Origin: Janibacter sp. A1S7 | GTDB lineage: Bacteria; Actinomycetota; Actinomycetes; Actinomycetales; Dermatophilaceae | Reading direction: 5' to 3' | DNA length: 64,000 bases | Assembly: GCF_037198315.1 (NCBI RefSeq) | Contig: NZ_CP144913.1 | Location: 248,001-312,000 of the forward strand | The notes under the pieces: model-generated | Database searches by the model: none | Seen by the model: the letters and a program-made list of their open reading frames with translations, nothing else | Told to the model about the DNA's origin: nothing | Shown here: piece after piece, positions 18,566 to 27,376 of the stretch | Layout: every line of letters begins with the position of its first letter | Position numbering within the stretch: position 1 is the first letter of the stretch | Position numbers and translations under genes: made by a program

Positions 18566-19996
18566 GTGACCCTGCAGCTCTTCGACTCCGCAACGCGTAC
18601 CCAGCGGGACTTCGTCCCCGTCACACCCGGCCGGGTGGGGATGTACATCTGTGGCCTCACGACGCAGGGCGCACCCCACATCGGTCACCTGCGCTTCGCC
18701 GTGGCCTTCGACGTGCTGCGGCGCTGGCTCGTGCGCGGGCACGGCTACGACGTCTCCCTGGTGCGCAACGTCACCGACATCGACGACAAGATCCTGCGCA
18801 AGGCGGCCGCGAACGGTGAGGACTGGTTCGCCCTCAGCTACCGCAACGAGCGCTACACCACCGAGGCGTTGGACCTGCTCGGCGTGCTCCCCGCGACGTA
18901 CGAACCGCGCGCCACCGGGCACATCACCGAGATGGTCACCCTCATCGACGCCCTCGTCGAGCGCGGCCACGCCTACCCGGCGCAGGACGGCAGCGGCGAC
19001 GTCTACTTCGACGTCAGGAGCTGGCCGGACTACGGCGAGCTGAGCAACCAGGGTCTCGACGACATGGTCGCCGCCGACGACGCGGACCCCCGGGGCAAGC
19101 GCGACCCGCGCGACTTCGCCCTGTGGAAGGGGCGCAAGGCCGACGAGCCGGCCAGCGCCAACTGGCCGACGCCCTACGGCGAGGGCCGGCCCGGTTGGCA
19201 CCTCGAGTGCTCCGCGATGTCCCGCAAGTACCTCGGTGACACCTTCGACATCCACGGCGGTGGCATCGACCTGCGCTTCCCCCACCACGAGAACGAGCAG
19301 GCCCAGTCCCGGGCGGCCGGGCTCGACTTCGCCAACTACTGGCTGCACAACGGCTGGGTGACGGTCAAGGGCGAGAAGATGGGCAAGTCCCTGGGCAACG
19401 CCCTCGAGGTCCAACAGCTCGTGCGTGACCACGACCCGCTGACCGTGCGCTACTTCCTCACCGCCGCGCACTACCGCTCGATGATCGAGTACCACCCGGG
19501 CTCGCTCGACGAGGCCGGCTCCGCCGTCGAGCGCATCGCCGGCTTCCTGCGCCGGGCCCTGCCCGGCCAGCCGGTCGTCGAGGCCGACCCGCAGGTGGCC
19601 ATCCCCGTGGAGTTCGCCGAGTCGATGGACGACGACCTCGGGGTCGCCGGCGCGCTGGCCGTGATCCACGAGACCGTCCGCAAGGGCAACACCGCGCTGG
19701 ACGAAGGGGGGCGGACTGAGGCCGCGGAGATCGCGGCCACGGTCCTGGCGATGACCGACGTCCTCGGGATCAACCCGCTGTCGGCCACCTGGGGTGGCGC
19801 CGGCGGCAGCCGCGAGGAGGAGCTGCACGAGGCGCTCGACGCCCTCGTGCGCATGCAGGTCGACGCGCGCGCCGATGCCCGCGCCGCGCGCGACTTCGAG
19901 ACCGCGGACCGGATCCGCGACGGCCTCGTCGGGGCCGGGATCACCGTCGAGGACACACCGGGCGGCGCCCGGTGGAGCCTGAAGAAGGAGCACTGA
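18566..19996 (+). CDS. cysS: cysteinyl-tRNA synthetase
   Basis: 476 residues from GTG 18566. The class I signatures HIGHLRF (about 38) and KMGKSLGN (about 271) are intact, with zinc-binding Cys/His including YICGLT and the LECSAMS motif. It charges tRNA(Cys). The order cysS-rlmB with overlapping TGATG codons matches the mycobacterial cluster with carD-ispD-ispF. The related MshC also exists in mycothiol producers, but the full length with the C-terminal DALR-type domain identifies this as CysS. Confidence 0.94.
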   Translation: MTLQLFDSATRTQRDFVPVTPGRVGMYICGLTTQGAPHIGHLRFAVAFDVLRRWLVRGHGYDVSLVRNVTDIDDKILRKAAANGEDWFALSYRNERYTTEALDLLGVLPATYEPRATGHITEMVTLIDALVERGHAYPAQDGSGDVYFDVRSWPDYGELSNQGLDDMVAADDADPRGKRDPRDFALWKGRKADEPASANWPTPYGEGRPGWHLECSAMSRKYLGDTFDIHGGGIDLRFPHHENEQAQSRAAGLDFANYWLHNGWVTVKGEKMGKSLGNALEVQQLVRDHDPLTVRYFLTAAHYRSMIEYHPGSLDEAGSAVERIAGFLRRALPGQPVVEADPQVAIPVEFAESMDDDLGVAGALAVIHETVRKGNTALDEGGRTEAAEIAATVLAMTDVLGINPLSATWGGAGGSREEELHEALDALVRMQVDARADARAARDFETADRIRDGLVGAGITVEDTPGGARWSLKKEH

Positions 19997-20940
19997 TGGC
20001 CGGCAACAGCCAACGACGTGGCGCCGTGCGCCGGTCCGGGTCGAAGAAGGGCATGCAGGTCGGCACGGGCGGCCAGCGCCGCAAGAGCCTCGAGGGCAAG
20101 GGCCCGACGCCCAAGGCGAGCGAGCGCCCGAACCACAAGGCGTACAAGGCCAAGACGGACCAGAAGCGCCCCATGAAGCCTCCGCGCAAGAAGACCGCCT
20201 CCACCGAGGTCGTCGCCGGGCGCAACTCCGTCCTGGAGGCACTGCGCTCGCAGCTACCGGTGACCACGATGTACGTCGCGCACCGCATCGACAGCGACGA
20301 GCGGGTCAAGGAGACGCTGCAGATGGCCGTCGCCGCCGGGACCCCGATCCTCGAGGCGTCACGCCAGGAGCTGGACCGGCTCACCGACGGTGCCGTGCAC
20401 CAGGGCATCGCGATCAAGGTGCCGCCGTACGAGTACGCGCACCCGAAGGACTTCATCGACTCGTCGCTGCCGGGTGTCCCGCTCGTCGTCGCGCTCGACT
20501 CGATCACCGACCCGCGCAACCTCGGGGCGATCGTGCGGTCGACGGCAGCCTTCGGTGGCCACGGCGTCGTCGTCCCGCAGCGGCGCAGCGCCGGCATGAC
20601 CGCGTCGGCGTGGAAGACCTCCGCCGGTGCCGCTGCGCGCCTGCCGGTCGCGCAGGCCGCGAACCTCACCCGCGCGCTCGAGGACTACCGCAAGGCCGGG
20701 TTCTTCGTCGTCGGGCTCGACATGGACGGGGACGTCGAGCTGCCCGGGCTGGAGCTGGCGACCTCCCCGCTCGTGGTCGTCGTCGGCTCGGAGGGCAAGG
20801 GCCTGACCCGCCTCGTGCGCGAGACCTGCGACCAGATCGTCTCGGTCCCGATGAGCAGTGCGGTCGAGTCCCTGAACGCCGGCATCGCGACCAGCGTGAC
20901 GCTCTACGAGATCGCCCGCCTGCGCAACGCCGGGGCGTGA
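19996..20940 (+). CDS. rlmB: 23S rRNA (guanosine-2'-O-)-methyltransferase RlmB (TrmH family)
   Basis: 314 residues, ATG 19996 sharing one base with the cysS stop. Residues 1-75 form a Lys/Arg-rich extension ([14 protein letters not shown]) probably contacting RNA. The substrate-binding domain begins [10 protein letters not shown]. The SPOUT catalytic domain has [24 protein letters not shown] and [13 protein letters not shown]. It methylates G2251 of 23S rRNA or a close equivalent. Confidence 0.93.
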   Translation: MAGNSQRRGAVRRSGSKKGMQVGTGGQRRKSLEGKGPTPKASERPNHKAYKAKTDQKRPMKPPRKKTASTEVVAGRNSVLEALRSQLPVTTMYVAHRIDSDERVKETLQMAVAAGTPILEASRQELDRLTDGAVHQGIAIKVPPYEYAHPKDFIDSSLPGVPLVVALDSITDPRNLGAIVRSTAAFGGHGVVVPQRRSAGMTASAWKTSAGAAARLPVAQAANLTRALEDYRKAGFFVVGLDMDGDVELPGLELATSPLVVVVGSEGKGLTRLVRETCDQIVSVPMSSAVESLNAGIATSVTLYEIARLRNAGA

Positions 20941-21021
20941 TTGATCCAGCGCCCGGCGCATGATGGGGTTCGGGCAGAGCGGGGGTCGCAGGGGCCCTCG
21001 CCAGGCCAGGAGGGATCTTCG

Positions 21022-21579
21022 ATGTCAGCCATGCCCCCACCCCCGTCGTCCGACGGCGACACCCCGTCCGGCTTCCAGCCGGCTCCCGAGTACTCGTCCC
21101 CGGGTGGTCACGTCATGACGAGCGCGCCCCCGTCGATCGTCCGTGCGAAGTACGCCATGTGGGCCGGTGCGGTGCTGCATCTGCTCACCGTCCTGACCGC
21201 GTTCGTGGGGATGGACGACATGCGCGCCCAGATCCGGGAGGAGCTCGACCGGCAGGGGGTCGCCTACACCGACAACACGGTCGACGCGGCCGTGGCCCTG
21301 GGGGTCGGGTTCAGCGCCTTCATCGGCATCGTCGGCGTGGTCCTGTGGCTGCTCATGGCCTGGCTCACCGGCAAGGGCAAGGGCTGGGCGCGCATCGTGG
21401 CGACGGTGCTCTTCGCGTTCTACATCGTCTCCTTCCTCGTCAGCCTCGCGCAGCCCACGCAGGCGCTGACCCTCGTCGTCAGCCTCCTGGTGCTGATCGC
21501 CGGCACGGCGGCGACGTTCTTCCTCTGGCAGAAGGACTCCACGGCCTGGTTCCGGGCCCACAAGGCATCGCGGGTCTGA
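21022..21579 (+). CDS. integral membrane protein of unknown function
   Basis: 185 residues from ATG 21022 after an AGGAGGGA ribosome site. A Pro/Ser-rich cytoplasmic head (1-45) leads to four hydrophobic segments (about 52-70, 98-120, 126-148 and 152-172). No catalytic motif is visible. Such proteins are common in Micrococcales genomes, often annotated only as hypothetical. Confidence 0.6.
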   Translation: MSAMPPPPSSDGDTPSGFQPAPEYSSPGGHVMTSAPPSIVRAKYAMWAGAVLHLLTVLTAFVGMDDMRAQIREELDRQGVAYTDNTVDAAVALGVGFSAFIGIVGVVLWLLMAWLTGKGKGWARIVATVLFAFYIVSFLVSLAQPTQALTLVVSLLVLIAGTAATFFLWQKDSTAWFRAHKASRV

Positions 21580-21590
21580 CCACCCGGACC

Positions 21591-21642
21591 ACGCACGAAG
21601 GGGAGGGGCGCCGGCACGGCGACCCTCCCCTTCGTCATGCGT
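21591..21642. terminator. bidirectional hairpin terminator
   Basis: Inverted repeat with the arms ACGAAGGGGAGGG and its complement, and an outer partial ACGCA/TGCGT pairing, between the convergent membrane-protein gene and the DUF4032 gene. It carries the CGAAGGGG word in both arms. Confidence 0.75.
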
Positions 21643-22882
21643 CCTCCGGGTCCGTCCCGGGCAGTACCTGCGTGTCCGTGCCCAGCACGGCCCGTTCCTC
21701 GGGCTTGCCGGGCAGCACCTCCCGGAGGTAGTCGGTGAGCGCGTCCTCGATGGGGATGTCGTGGCCGGCCCGCTCGGCCAGGTACCACCGGTGCTCGAGG
21801 ATCTCGTGGAAGACCTCGGCGGGCTCCAGCTTGCTGCGCATCTCTCGCGGGACCGCTCGCGTCGTCGGCTGGTAGATGCGGGTGAGCCAGTCGTGGGCGA
21901 CGATCGACTCGTCGTCACCCTGTCGATCGGTCGCCGCACGGTAGGAGTCGAGGTCGTTGAGCAGTCGGCGGGCCTGGTTCTCCTCGACGTCGAGCCCGGT
22001 CAGGCGCAGCAACCGGCGGCTGTGGTGCCCGGCGTCGACGACCTTCGGCTCGATGCGCACGTGGGTGCCCTCGAGGTCGGTGGTGATGGCCAGCTCGTCG
22101 ACGTCGAAGCCGAGGGAGTTCAACCGACGGATGCGCTCGTCCACCCGCCAGCGCTCGCCGGCCTCGAACCACTCGTCGCCGGTCAGCTCCTGCCACAGTC
22201 CGCGGTAGCGCTCGATGATCCCGTGCGAGACCGCGATGGGGTCGAGTCCCTCGGGGAGCAGGCCGGCCGCGGCGAGGTCCATCATCTCCCCGGCGATGTT
22301 GACCTGGGCGAGGTCGAGGTCGTGCTCGCGCTGCCCGGCGCTCAGCGTGTCGTGCAGCTCACCGGTCTCCGCGTCGACGAGGTAGGCGGAGAAGGCGCCG
22401 GCGTCGCGTCGGAAGAGTGTGTTGGACAGGGACACGTCCCCCCAGAAGAAGCCGGCCAGGTGCAGCCGGGTGAGCAGGACGGCGAGGGCGTCGGCGAGGC
22501 GGTCGGTCGTGTCGGCACGGAGCTGCTGACTGAACAGGGCCCGGTAGGGGAGGGAGAACTGCAGGTGCCGGGTGACCAAGCAGGCGTCCAACGGCCGGCC
22601 GTCGGCGTCGGTGCGTCCCGAGACGACGGCGAGCGGCACCACGCACGGCAGGTCGAGACGCTGCAGCGAGCGCAGCATCCGGTACTCGGCGCGGGCGAGC
22701 TCGGCCTTGATCTCCTTGACCGCGACGATGCCGCCGGAGAGGTGGGCGAACCGCACGACGTGCCGGGAGATGCCGCGGGGCAGGGCGGCGAGGAGGTCGG
22801 CGGGCCACTCCTGGAGGGGGAGCGACCACGGGAGGTCGAGCAGTGCCGGGTCGGGACGGGCTGCGGAGATGTCCAGCGGCAC
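21635..22882 (-). CDS. DUF4032 / kinase-like protein
   Basis: 415 residues from GTG 22882. The N-terminal half looks like a lipopolysaccharide-kinase/protein-kinase-like fold: VAVKEIKAELARAEYRML holds the presumed lysine and glutamate, GFFWGDVSLSNTLF resembles a catalytic loop, and YLVDAETGE a metal-binding motif. The C-terminal half matches DUF4032. It follows otsB on the same strand by 10 bases, suggesting co-transcription with the trehalose genes. The phosphoacceptor is unknown. Confidence 0.72.
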   Translation of the reverse strand: MPLDISAARPDPALLDLPWSLPLQEWPADLLAALPRGISRHVVRFAHLSGGIVAVKEIKAELARAEYRMLRSLQRLDLPCVVPLAVVSGRTDADGRPLDACLVTRHLQFSLPYRALFSQQLRADTTDRLADALAVLLTRLHLAGFFWGDVSLSNTLFRRDAGAFSAYLVDAETGELHDTLSAGQREHDLDLAQVNIAGEMMDLAAAGLLPEGLDPIAVSHGIIERYRGLWQELTGDEWFEAGERWRVDERIRRLNSLGFDVDELAITTDLEGTHVRIEPKVVDAGHHSRRLLRLTGLDVEENQARRLLNDLDSYRAATDRQGDDESIVAHDWLTRIYQPTTRAVPREMRSKLEPAEVFHEILEHRWYLAERAGHDIPIEDALTDYLREVLPGKPEERAVLGTDTQVLPGTDPEDA

Positions 22883-22892
22883 GGGGGCCCCC

Positions 22893-23657
22893 TCAGTCCG
22901 TGCGGTCGGCCCGGGCTGCGGCGAGGGCGGTCAGGACCGCCGGGACCTCGGTGCAGTCCTCGAGGCGCACCCGGGCAGCGGTCTCGCCGGGACCGACCTT
23001 GATGGACAGGTCCTGCTGACCGAGCACGGTGAAGACGTGCTCGTCGGTGACGTCGTCGCCGAGGTAGACGACCGCGTCGACGTGCAGATCACCGGCGAGG
23101 GCACGCAGGGCGGTGCCCTTGTCGGCATCCACCACGCTCAGCTCGTGCACGTCCTTGCCGGTGAGGAGATGGACGCCGGAGACCTTGGCGGCCTCGGCGG
23201 CGATCTCCTCGGCGATGCGGACCGCGTCCGCGGGGAGACCGCGGGTGTGCATCACGAGCGCGGTCGGCTTGTGCTCCAGGCGGATCCGCGGGTCACGGCC
23301 GGTGACCGTCGGCTCGACGTAGGCGCGCAGTGCAGCCAGACGGGCGTCGTGCTGGTGGCCGCTGGGCCGCTGCCGGGCGCGGCTGGTCTCCGCGCCGTGG
23401 CTGCCGATGAGCGTCGTCGCGGACCCGCCGAGCCCGGTCAGGTCGGTGAGGGTGGCGAGGTCACGCCCGGAGACGACCGCGGTCCAGGTGTCCGCGGCGG
23501 CGGACAGCGCGGTGATCGTCTCGATCGTGCCGGGCTGCGGTCGGGCGTCCAACGGGTCGCGGACGAAGGGGGCGAGCACCCCGTCGAAGTCCGTCGCCAC
23601 GAGCAGCCGGGGACGCGCGGTGACCGCCGCGATGGCCTCGCCGATGCCGCGGTCCAC
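22893..23657 (-). CDS. otsB: trehalose-6-phosphate phosphatase
   Basis: 254 residues from GTG 23657, directly after the otsA stop. HAD motif I TDFDGVLAPF (nucleophile Asp at about 22), motif II SGRD, and motif IV YLGDDVTDEHVF are intact. It dephosphorylates trehalose-6-phosphate. With otsA upstream it forms the complete OtsAB trehalose route for osmotic and desiccation protection. Confidence 0.94.
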   Translation of the reverse strand: MDRGIGEAIAAVTARPRLLVATDFDGVLAPFVRDPLDARPQPGTIETITALSAAADTWTAVVSGRDLATLTDLTGLGGSATTLIGSHGAETSRARQRPSGHQHDARLAALRAYVEPTVTGRDPRIRLEHKPTALVMHTRGLPADAVRIAEEIAAEAAKVSGVHLLTGKDVHELSVVDADKGTALRALAGDLHVDAVVYLGDDVTDEHVFTVLGQQDLSIKVGPGETAARVRLEDCTEVPAVLTALAAARADRTD

Positions 23658-25103
23658 TCAGGCCCCCTTCGTCGTGGGGCGGGAGGGTCGCTCCGGCGCC
23701 GTCTCGAGGTTGGTCAGGAAGGTGTCGGCCCACCGTTGCACGTCGTTGTCGGCGACCCGCCGGCGCAGTGCGCGCATCGCCCGCCGCTTGTCCTTCGCCG
23801 GCAGCGAGATCACGTGCAGCATGACCTGCTTGAGTCCCTCGATGTCGTGCGGGTTGCACACGAAGGCCTGCCGCAGCTCGTGCGAGGCGCCGGTGAACTC
23901 GCTGAGCACGAGCGCACCGCCGTCGTCGTGACGGCAGGTGACGTACTCCTTGGCCACGAGGTTCATCCCGTCGCGAAGGGGGGTGACGAGCATGATGTCG
24001 GCCGCCTGGAAGAGTGCCGCCATCTCCTCGCGGGGGTAGCTCTGGTGGAGGTAGTGCACGGCCGGTGCGCCGATGGCGGAGTAGGCGCCGTTGATGTGGC
24101 CGACGACCGTCTCCACCTCGGTGCGCAGGTGCTGGTAGGCCGCGACGCGTTCCCGGCTCGGGGTGGCCACCTGGATGAAGGTCACCTCCGGTGAGGAGAT
24201 CGTGCCGTCGGCGAGCAGCTCCTCGTACGCCTTGAGGCGGTGGCGGATGCCCTTGGTGTAGTCGAGCCGGTCGACACCGAGCATCACCACCTCCGGGTCG
24301 CCGAGGGAGGCGCGGATGGCCCTGGCGCGCTCCCGGACCGACTCGGTGCGGGCGAGTTCCTCGAGTCCGTGGTAGTCGACGCTGATCGGGACGGCGGAGG
24401 CGCGGACCCGGCGGCCCGTGCCGTCCGGGTCCTGCGTGCTGACCAGGTCCCCCTTCGTCGTGCGGCCGTCGAGCTGGCGGCAGGCCCGCAGGAAGTTCTG
24501 CGCGTCGGGGGTGCGCTGGAAGCCGAGGTAGTCGGCGCCCAGCAGGCCCTCGAGGATGCGCGAGCGCCACGGGAGCTGGGCGAACAGCTCCACCGGAGGG
24601 AAGGGGATGTGGTTGAACCAGCCGATCCGCACGTCGGGGCGGCGCTCGCGGACCATCGCGGGCACCAGCTGCAGCTGGTAGTCGTGGATCCACACCTTGG
24701 CGCCCGGTGCGGCCACCTCGCACACCGCGTCGGCGAAGCGCTCGTTGACCGTGCGGTAGGAGCGCCACCACTCGCGGTGGAAGTGGGCCGGGACGATGAC
24801 GTCGTGGTAGATCGGCCAGAGCGTGTCGTTGCTGAAGCCCTCGTAGAAGGTCTCACGCTCGTCCTCGGACAGCGGGACGGGGTGTAGCCACATCCCGGCG
24901 TCCTCGAAGGGCTCGGGGGCCTCGCCGGTCTCGCCGGCCCACCCCACCCAGGCGCCCTCGCGGTGACGCATCACCGAGTCCATCGCGGTGACCAGCCCCC
25001 CGGGGGAGCGGTGCCACTCGGAGGAGCCGTCGTCTCCGACGACGCGGTCCACCGGGAGTCGGTTGGCGGCGATGACCAGATCGAACACGCGCTGGGCCGT
25101 CAT
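23658..25103 (-). CDS. otsA: alpha,alpha-trehalose-phosphate synthase
   Basis: 481 residues. ATG 25103 has a GGAGG site 8 bases upstream, so it is preferred over an in-frame start at 25136. GT20 marks: IAANRLPVDR at the N-terminus, VWIHDYQLQLVP near 138, GWFNHIPFPP, VDRLDYTKGI near 265 and LRDGMNLVAKEYV near 365. It makes trehalose-6-phosphate from UDP- or GDP-glucose and glucose-6-phosphate; otsB follows with no intergenic base. Confidence 0.95.
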   Translation of the reverse strand: MTAQRVFDLVIAANRLPVDRVVGDDGSSEWHRSPGGLVTAMDSVMRHREGAWVGWAGETGEAPEPFEDAGMWLHPVPLSEDERETFYEGFSNDTLWPIYHDVIVPAHFHREWWRSYRTVNERFADAVCEVAAPGAKVWIHDYQLQLVPAMVRERRPDVRIGWFNHIPFPPVELFAQLPWRSRILEGLLGADYLGFQRTPDAQNFLRACRQLDGRTTKGDLVSTQDPDGTGRRVRASAVPISVDYHGLEELARTESVRERARAIRASLGDPEVVMLGVDRLDYTKGIRHRLKAYEELLADGTISSPEVTFIQVATPSRERVAAYQHLRTEVETVVGHINGAYSAIGAPAVHYLHQSYPREEMAALFQAADIMLVTPLRDGMNLVAKEYVTCRHDDGGALVLSEFTGASHELRQAFVCNPHDIEGLKQVMLHVISLPAKDKRRAMRALRRRVADNDVQRWADTFLTNLETAPERPSRPTTKGA

Positions 25104-25186
25104 GGGACGCACCTCCAGGATCGATGATCCTCCCACCCTATGGCGATGGCCTTCCGCCGGGGCGTCGGGAGCACTAATGTTGATGC

Positions 25187-25615
25187 ATGAAGATCTCGGA
25201 CGTTCTGCGCAACAAGGGCTCTGATGTCGTCACCATCGGCCCGGACGACACTGTGGCCGCTCTCCTCACGCTCCTCGCCGACAACGGCATCGGGGCCGTC
25301 GTCGTCTCCAGCGGGGACGGTGTGGTCGACGGCATCGTCTCCGAGCGGGACGTCGTCCGCCGGCTGCACAGCCTCGGCGCGGCCGTCCTCGACGAGCCGG
25401 TCAGCGCGATCATGACCGCCGACGTGCACACCTGCACCACCCAGGACGAGGTGCGCGACCTCGCGGCCCGGATGACCGAGCGGCGCATCCGCCACGTCCC
25501 GGTGGTGGAGGACGACACGCTCGTGGCCATCGTCAGCATCGGTGACGTGGTCAAGCACCGCATCCGCGACCTGGCCGCCGAGCGGGACCAGTTGGAGGCC
25601 TACATCACGCAGTGA
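25187..25615 (+). CDS. CBS-domain protein
   Basis: 142 residues from ATG 25187. Two CBS motifs fill the protein (about 1-62 and 72-132), each with the G-V-V-D-G-I-V-S/I-G-D type end (DGIVSERDVVRRL and VAIVSIGDVVKHRI). Small stand-alone CBS pairs sense adenine nucleotides; no effector domain is attached. It is a hypoxic-response-like protein family in actinobacteria, but its target is unknown. Confidence 0.85.
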   Translation: MKISDVLRNKGSDVVTIGPDDTVAALLTLLADNGIGAVVVSSGDGVVDGIVSERDVVRRLHSLGAAVLDEPVSAIMTADVHTCTTQDEVRDLAARMTERRIRHVPVVEDDTLVAIVSIGDVVKHRIRDLAAERDQLEAYITQ

Positions 25616-25684
25616 CTGCAGGTCACAGCCACCACACAGGCATTTCTCCGCAATCATCCAACCACGGCCTTCTAGGCTGGTGGC

Positions 25685-27376
25685 ATGACGACACAGGTGC
25701 TGGGGGAGGATCCGTCCCCGCAGGAGCGTGGTGAGACCGCAGTGTCGCACTTCGAGACGATCGGTCGCTACCGCGTGCTGCAGGAACTCGGGCAGGGTGG
25801 CATGGGCGTCGTTCACCTGGCGCTCGACGAGCGCGGACGCGCGGTCGCGGTCAAGGTGCTGCGCCCGCACGTGGCCCACGACGAGGACGCCCGGTCCCGA
25901 CTGGCCCGCGAGGTCGACACGCTCGCCCGGGTGCGCTCGGACCGGATCGCCCCGGTCTTCGACGCGGACCTCGAGGGCGATCGCCCCTACATCGTCACCC
26001 GGTACGTCCCCGGTCCGAGTCTCGACCAGTTGGTGCGTGACGAGGGTCCGCTCGGGCCGCAGGCGCTGCTCTCCCTCGCGCGGGGCCTCGTCGACGCCCT
26101 GCGCGCGATCCACGGCGTGGGTGTGATCCACCGCGATCTCAAGCCCGGCAACGTCCTGATGCTCGACGGCGACCCGGTCGTCATCGACTTCGGCATCGCC
26201 CATGTGGCGGAGAGCTCGCGGATGACCATGACGGGGCTGGTCATGGGCACCCCCGGCTACCTCTCGCCCGAGCTGGTCGAAGGGGGCGACGTCACCGCTG
26301 CCACGGACTGGTGGGGGTGGGCGGCCACCCTCGTCTTCGCGGCGACCGGCCGGCCGCCCTTCGGCCGGGGCGGGATGGAGGCCGTCCTCGCCCGGGTGTT
26401 CCGTGGCGACGCAGACCTGCGCGACGTCGATCCCGGGCTGGCTCCGCTGCTGCACGCCTGCTTCGATCCGGACGCATCCCGCCGCCCGGACGCGCAGGAG
26501 GTGCTCACCGGCCTCGATGCCTGGGCCCACGGCCGGCCGGTGACCGAGGTCCTGCCGCAGCGCACCCGCACCCTCGAGCAGGGCTCGACGCGAGTGATGG
26601 CCACGCCCGCGGCGGCGCCGGTCGAGCCGCCCGCCCCCTGGGGTCAGGGCGACTGGCGGGACCCGAACCCCCCTCCTCCCGCCCCGGCCCCGGTGGCTGC
26701 TCCCCAAGCGGCCTACAGTCCGTGGCCCGGCTCGGTCGGGACCGACCCCGACAGGCCCGGCGACCCCCGCATCGGCAGGGCGCGACGCTCCGACGTGCTC
26801 GCCGCCCTGCTGGCCGCATGCGTCGCGTTGTTCGCCGCCGCACCGTGGGTCGGCCTGGGCGCCGCCCTCGCCTGGTCCTGGCTGGCGCGTACCGTCGACA
26901 CGTCGATGACGAGCACCGTGCGACGGCGCCATGTTGCCGGCCCGCGCCGCAGCGACGGGGTCGTGGCCGCGCTGGCCAGCCCCTGGCACCTGCTCGTCGG
27001 GGCTCTCCAGGCGGTGGTGACGGCACTGCTGCCCCTGGCCGTCGGTGCCGCGGGAGTGCTCGCGGCCGCGCTGGGGCAGAGTGCCCTGGACGGACTCGGT
27101 GTGCGTCTGGAATCGCCGCTCCCGCTGGCGGCGGGGGCGTTGCTCGCGTTGCTCGTGGGGTGGTGGGGGCCGGGCGGCCCCAGCCTGCGCCGCGGCAGCC
27201 GTAGCCTCGCCCGCAGCGTCACCGGCATCCCGGCCGTGCGTCTCGTGGTCGTCGCCGTGCTCGTCGTCCTCGCCGTCGGGGTGCTCGGTGCCCTCGTGGC
27301 CGGCGCGCTCGACATCTCGTGGTGGCCCGGTCCCGTCTCGCCCCTGCCCGGCCCGGAGCAGCTGCCCACCCGATGA
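25685..27376 (+). CDS. membrane serine/threonine protein kinase
   Basis: 563 residues from ATG 25685 (a GTG at 25742, closer to the kinase domain, is possible). Kinase domain about 25-285: GQGGMG loop, AVKVL lysine, HRDLKPGN catalytic loop, DFG and a GTPGYLSPE activation segment, so it should be active. A Pro-rich linker (about 300-360) leads to several hydrophobic helices (about 370-550) instead of PASTA domains. The stop overlaps the start of the ThrE-like exporter (ATGA), suggesting the kinase and exporter are made together. Confidence 0.92.
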   Translation: MTTQVLGEDPSPQERGETAVSHFETIGRYRVLQELGQGGMGVVHLALDERGRAVAVKVLRPHVAHDEDARSRLAREVDTLARVRSDRIAPVFDADLEGDRPYIVTRYVPGPSLDQLVRDEGPLGPQALLSLARGLVDALRAIHGVGVIHRDLKPGNVLMLDGDPVVIDFGIAHVAESSRMTMTGLVMGTPGYLSPELVEGGDVTAATDWWGWAATLVFAATGRPPFGRGGMEAVLARVFRGDADLRDVDPGLAPLLHACFDPDASRRPDAQEVLTGLDAWAHGRPVTEVLPQRTRTLEQGSTRVMATPAAAPVEPPAPWGQGDWRDPNPPPPAPAPVAAPQAAYSPWPGSVGTDPDRPGDPRIGRARRSDVLAALLAACVALFAAAPWVGLGAALAWSWLARTVDTSMTSTVRRRHVAGPRRSDGVVAALASPWHLLVGALQAVVTALLPLAVGAAGVLAAALGQSALDGLGVRLESPLPLAAGALLALLVGWWGPGGPSLRRGSRSLARSVTGIPAVRLVVVAVLVVLAVGVLGALVAGALDISWWPGPVSPLPGPEQLPTR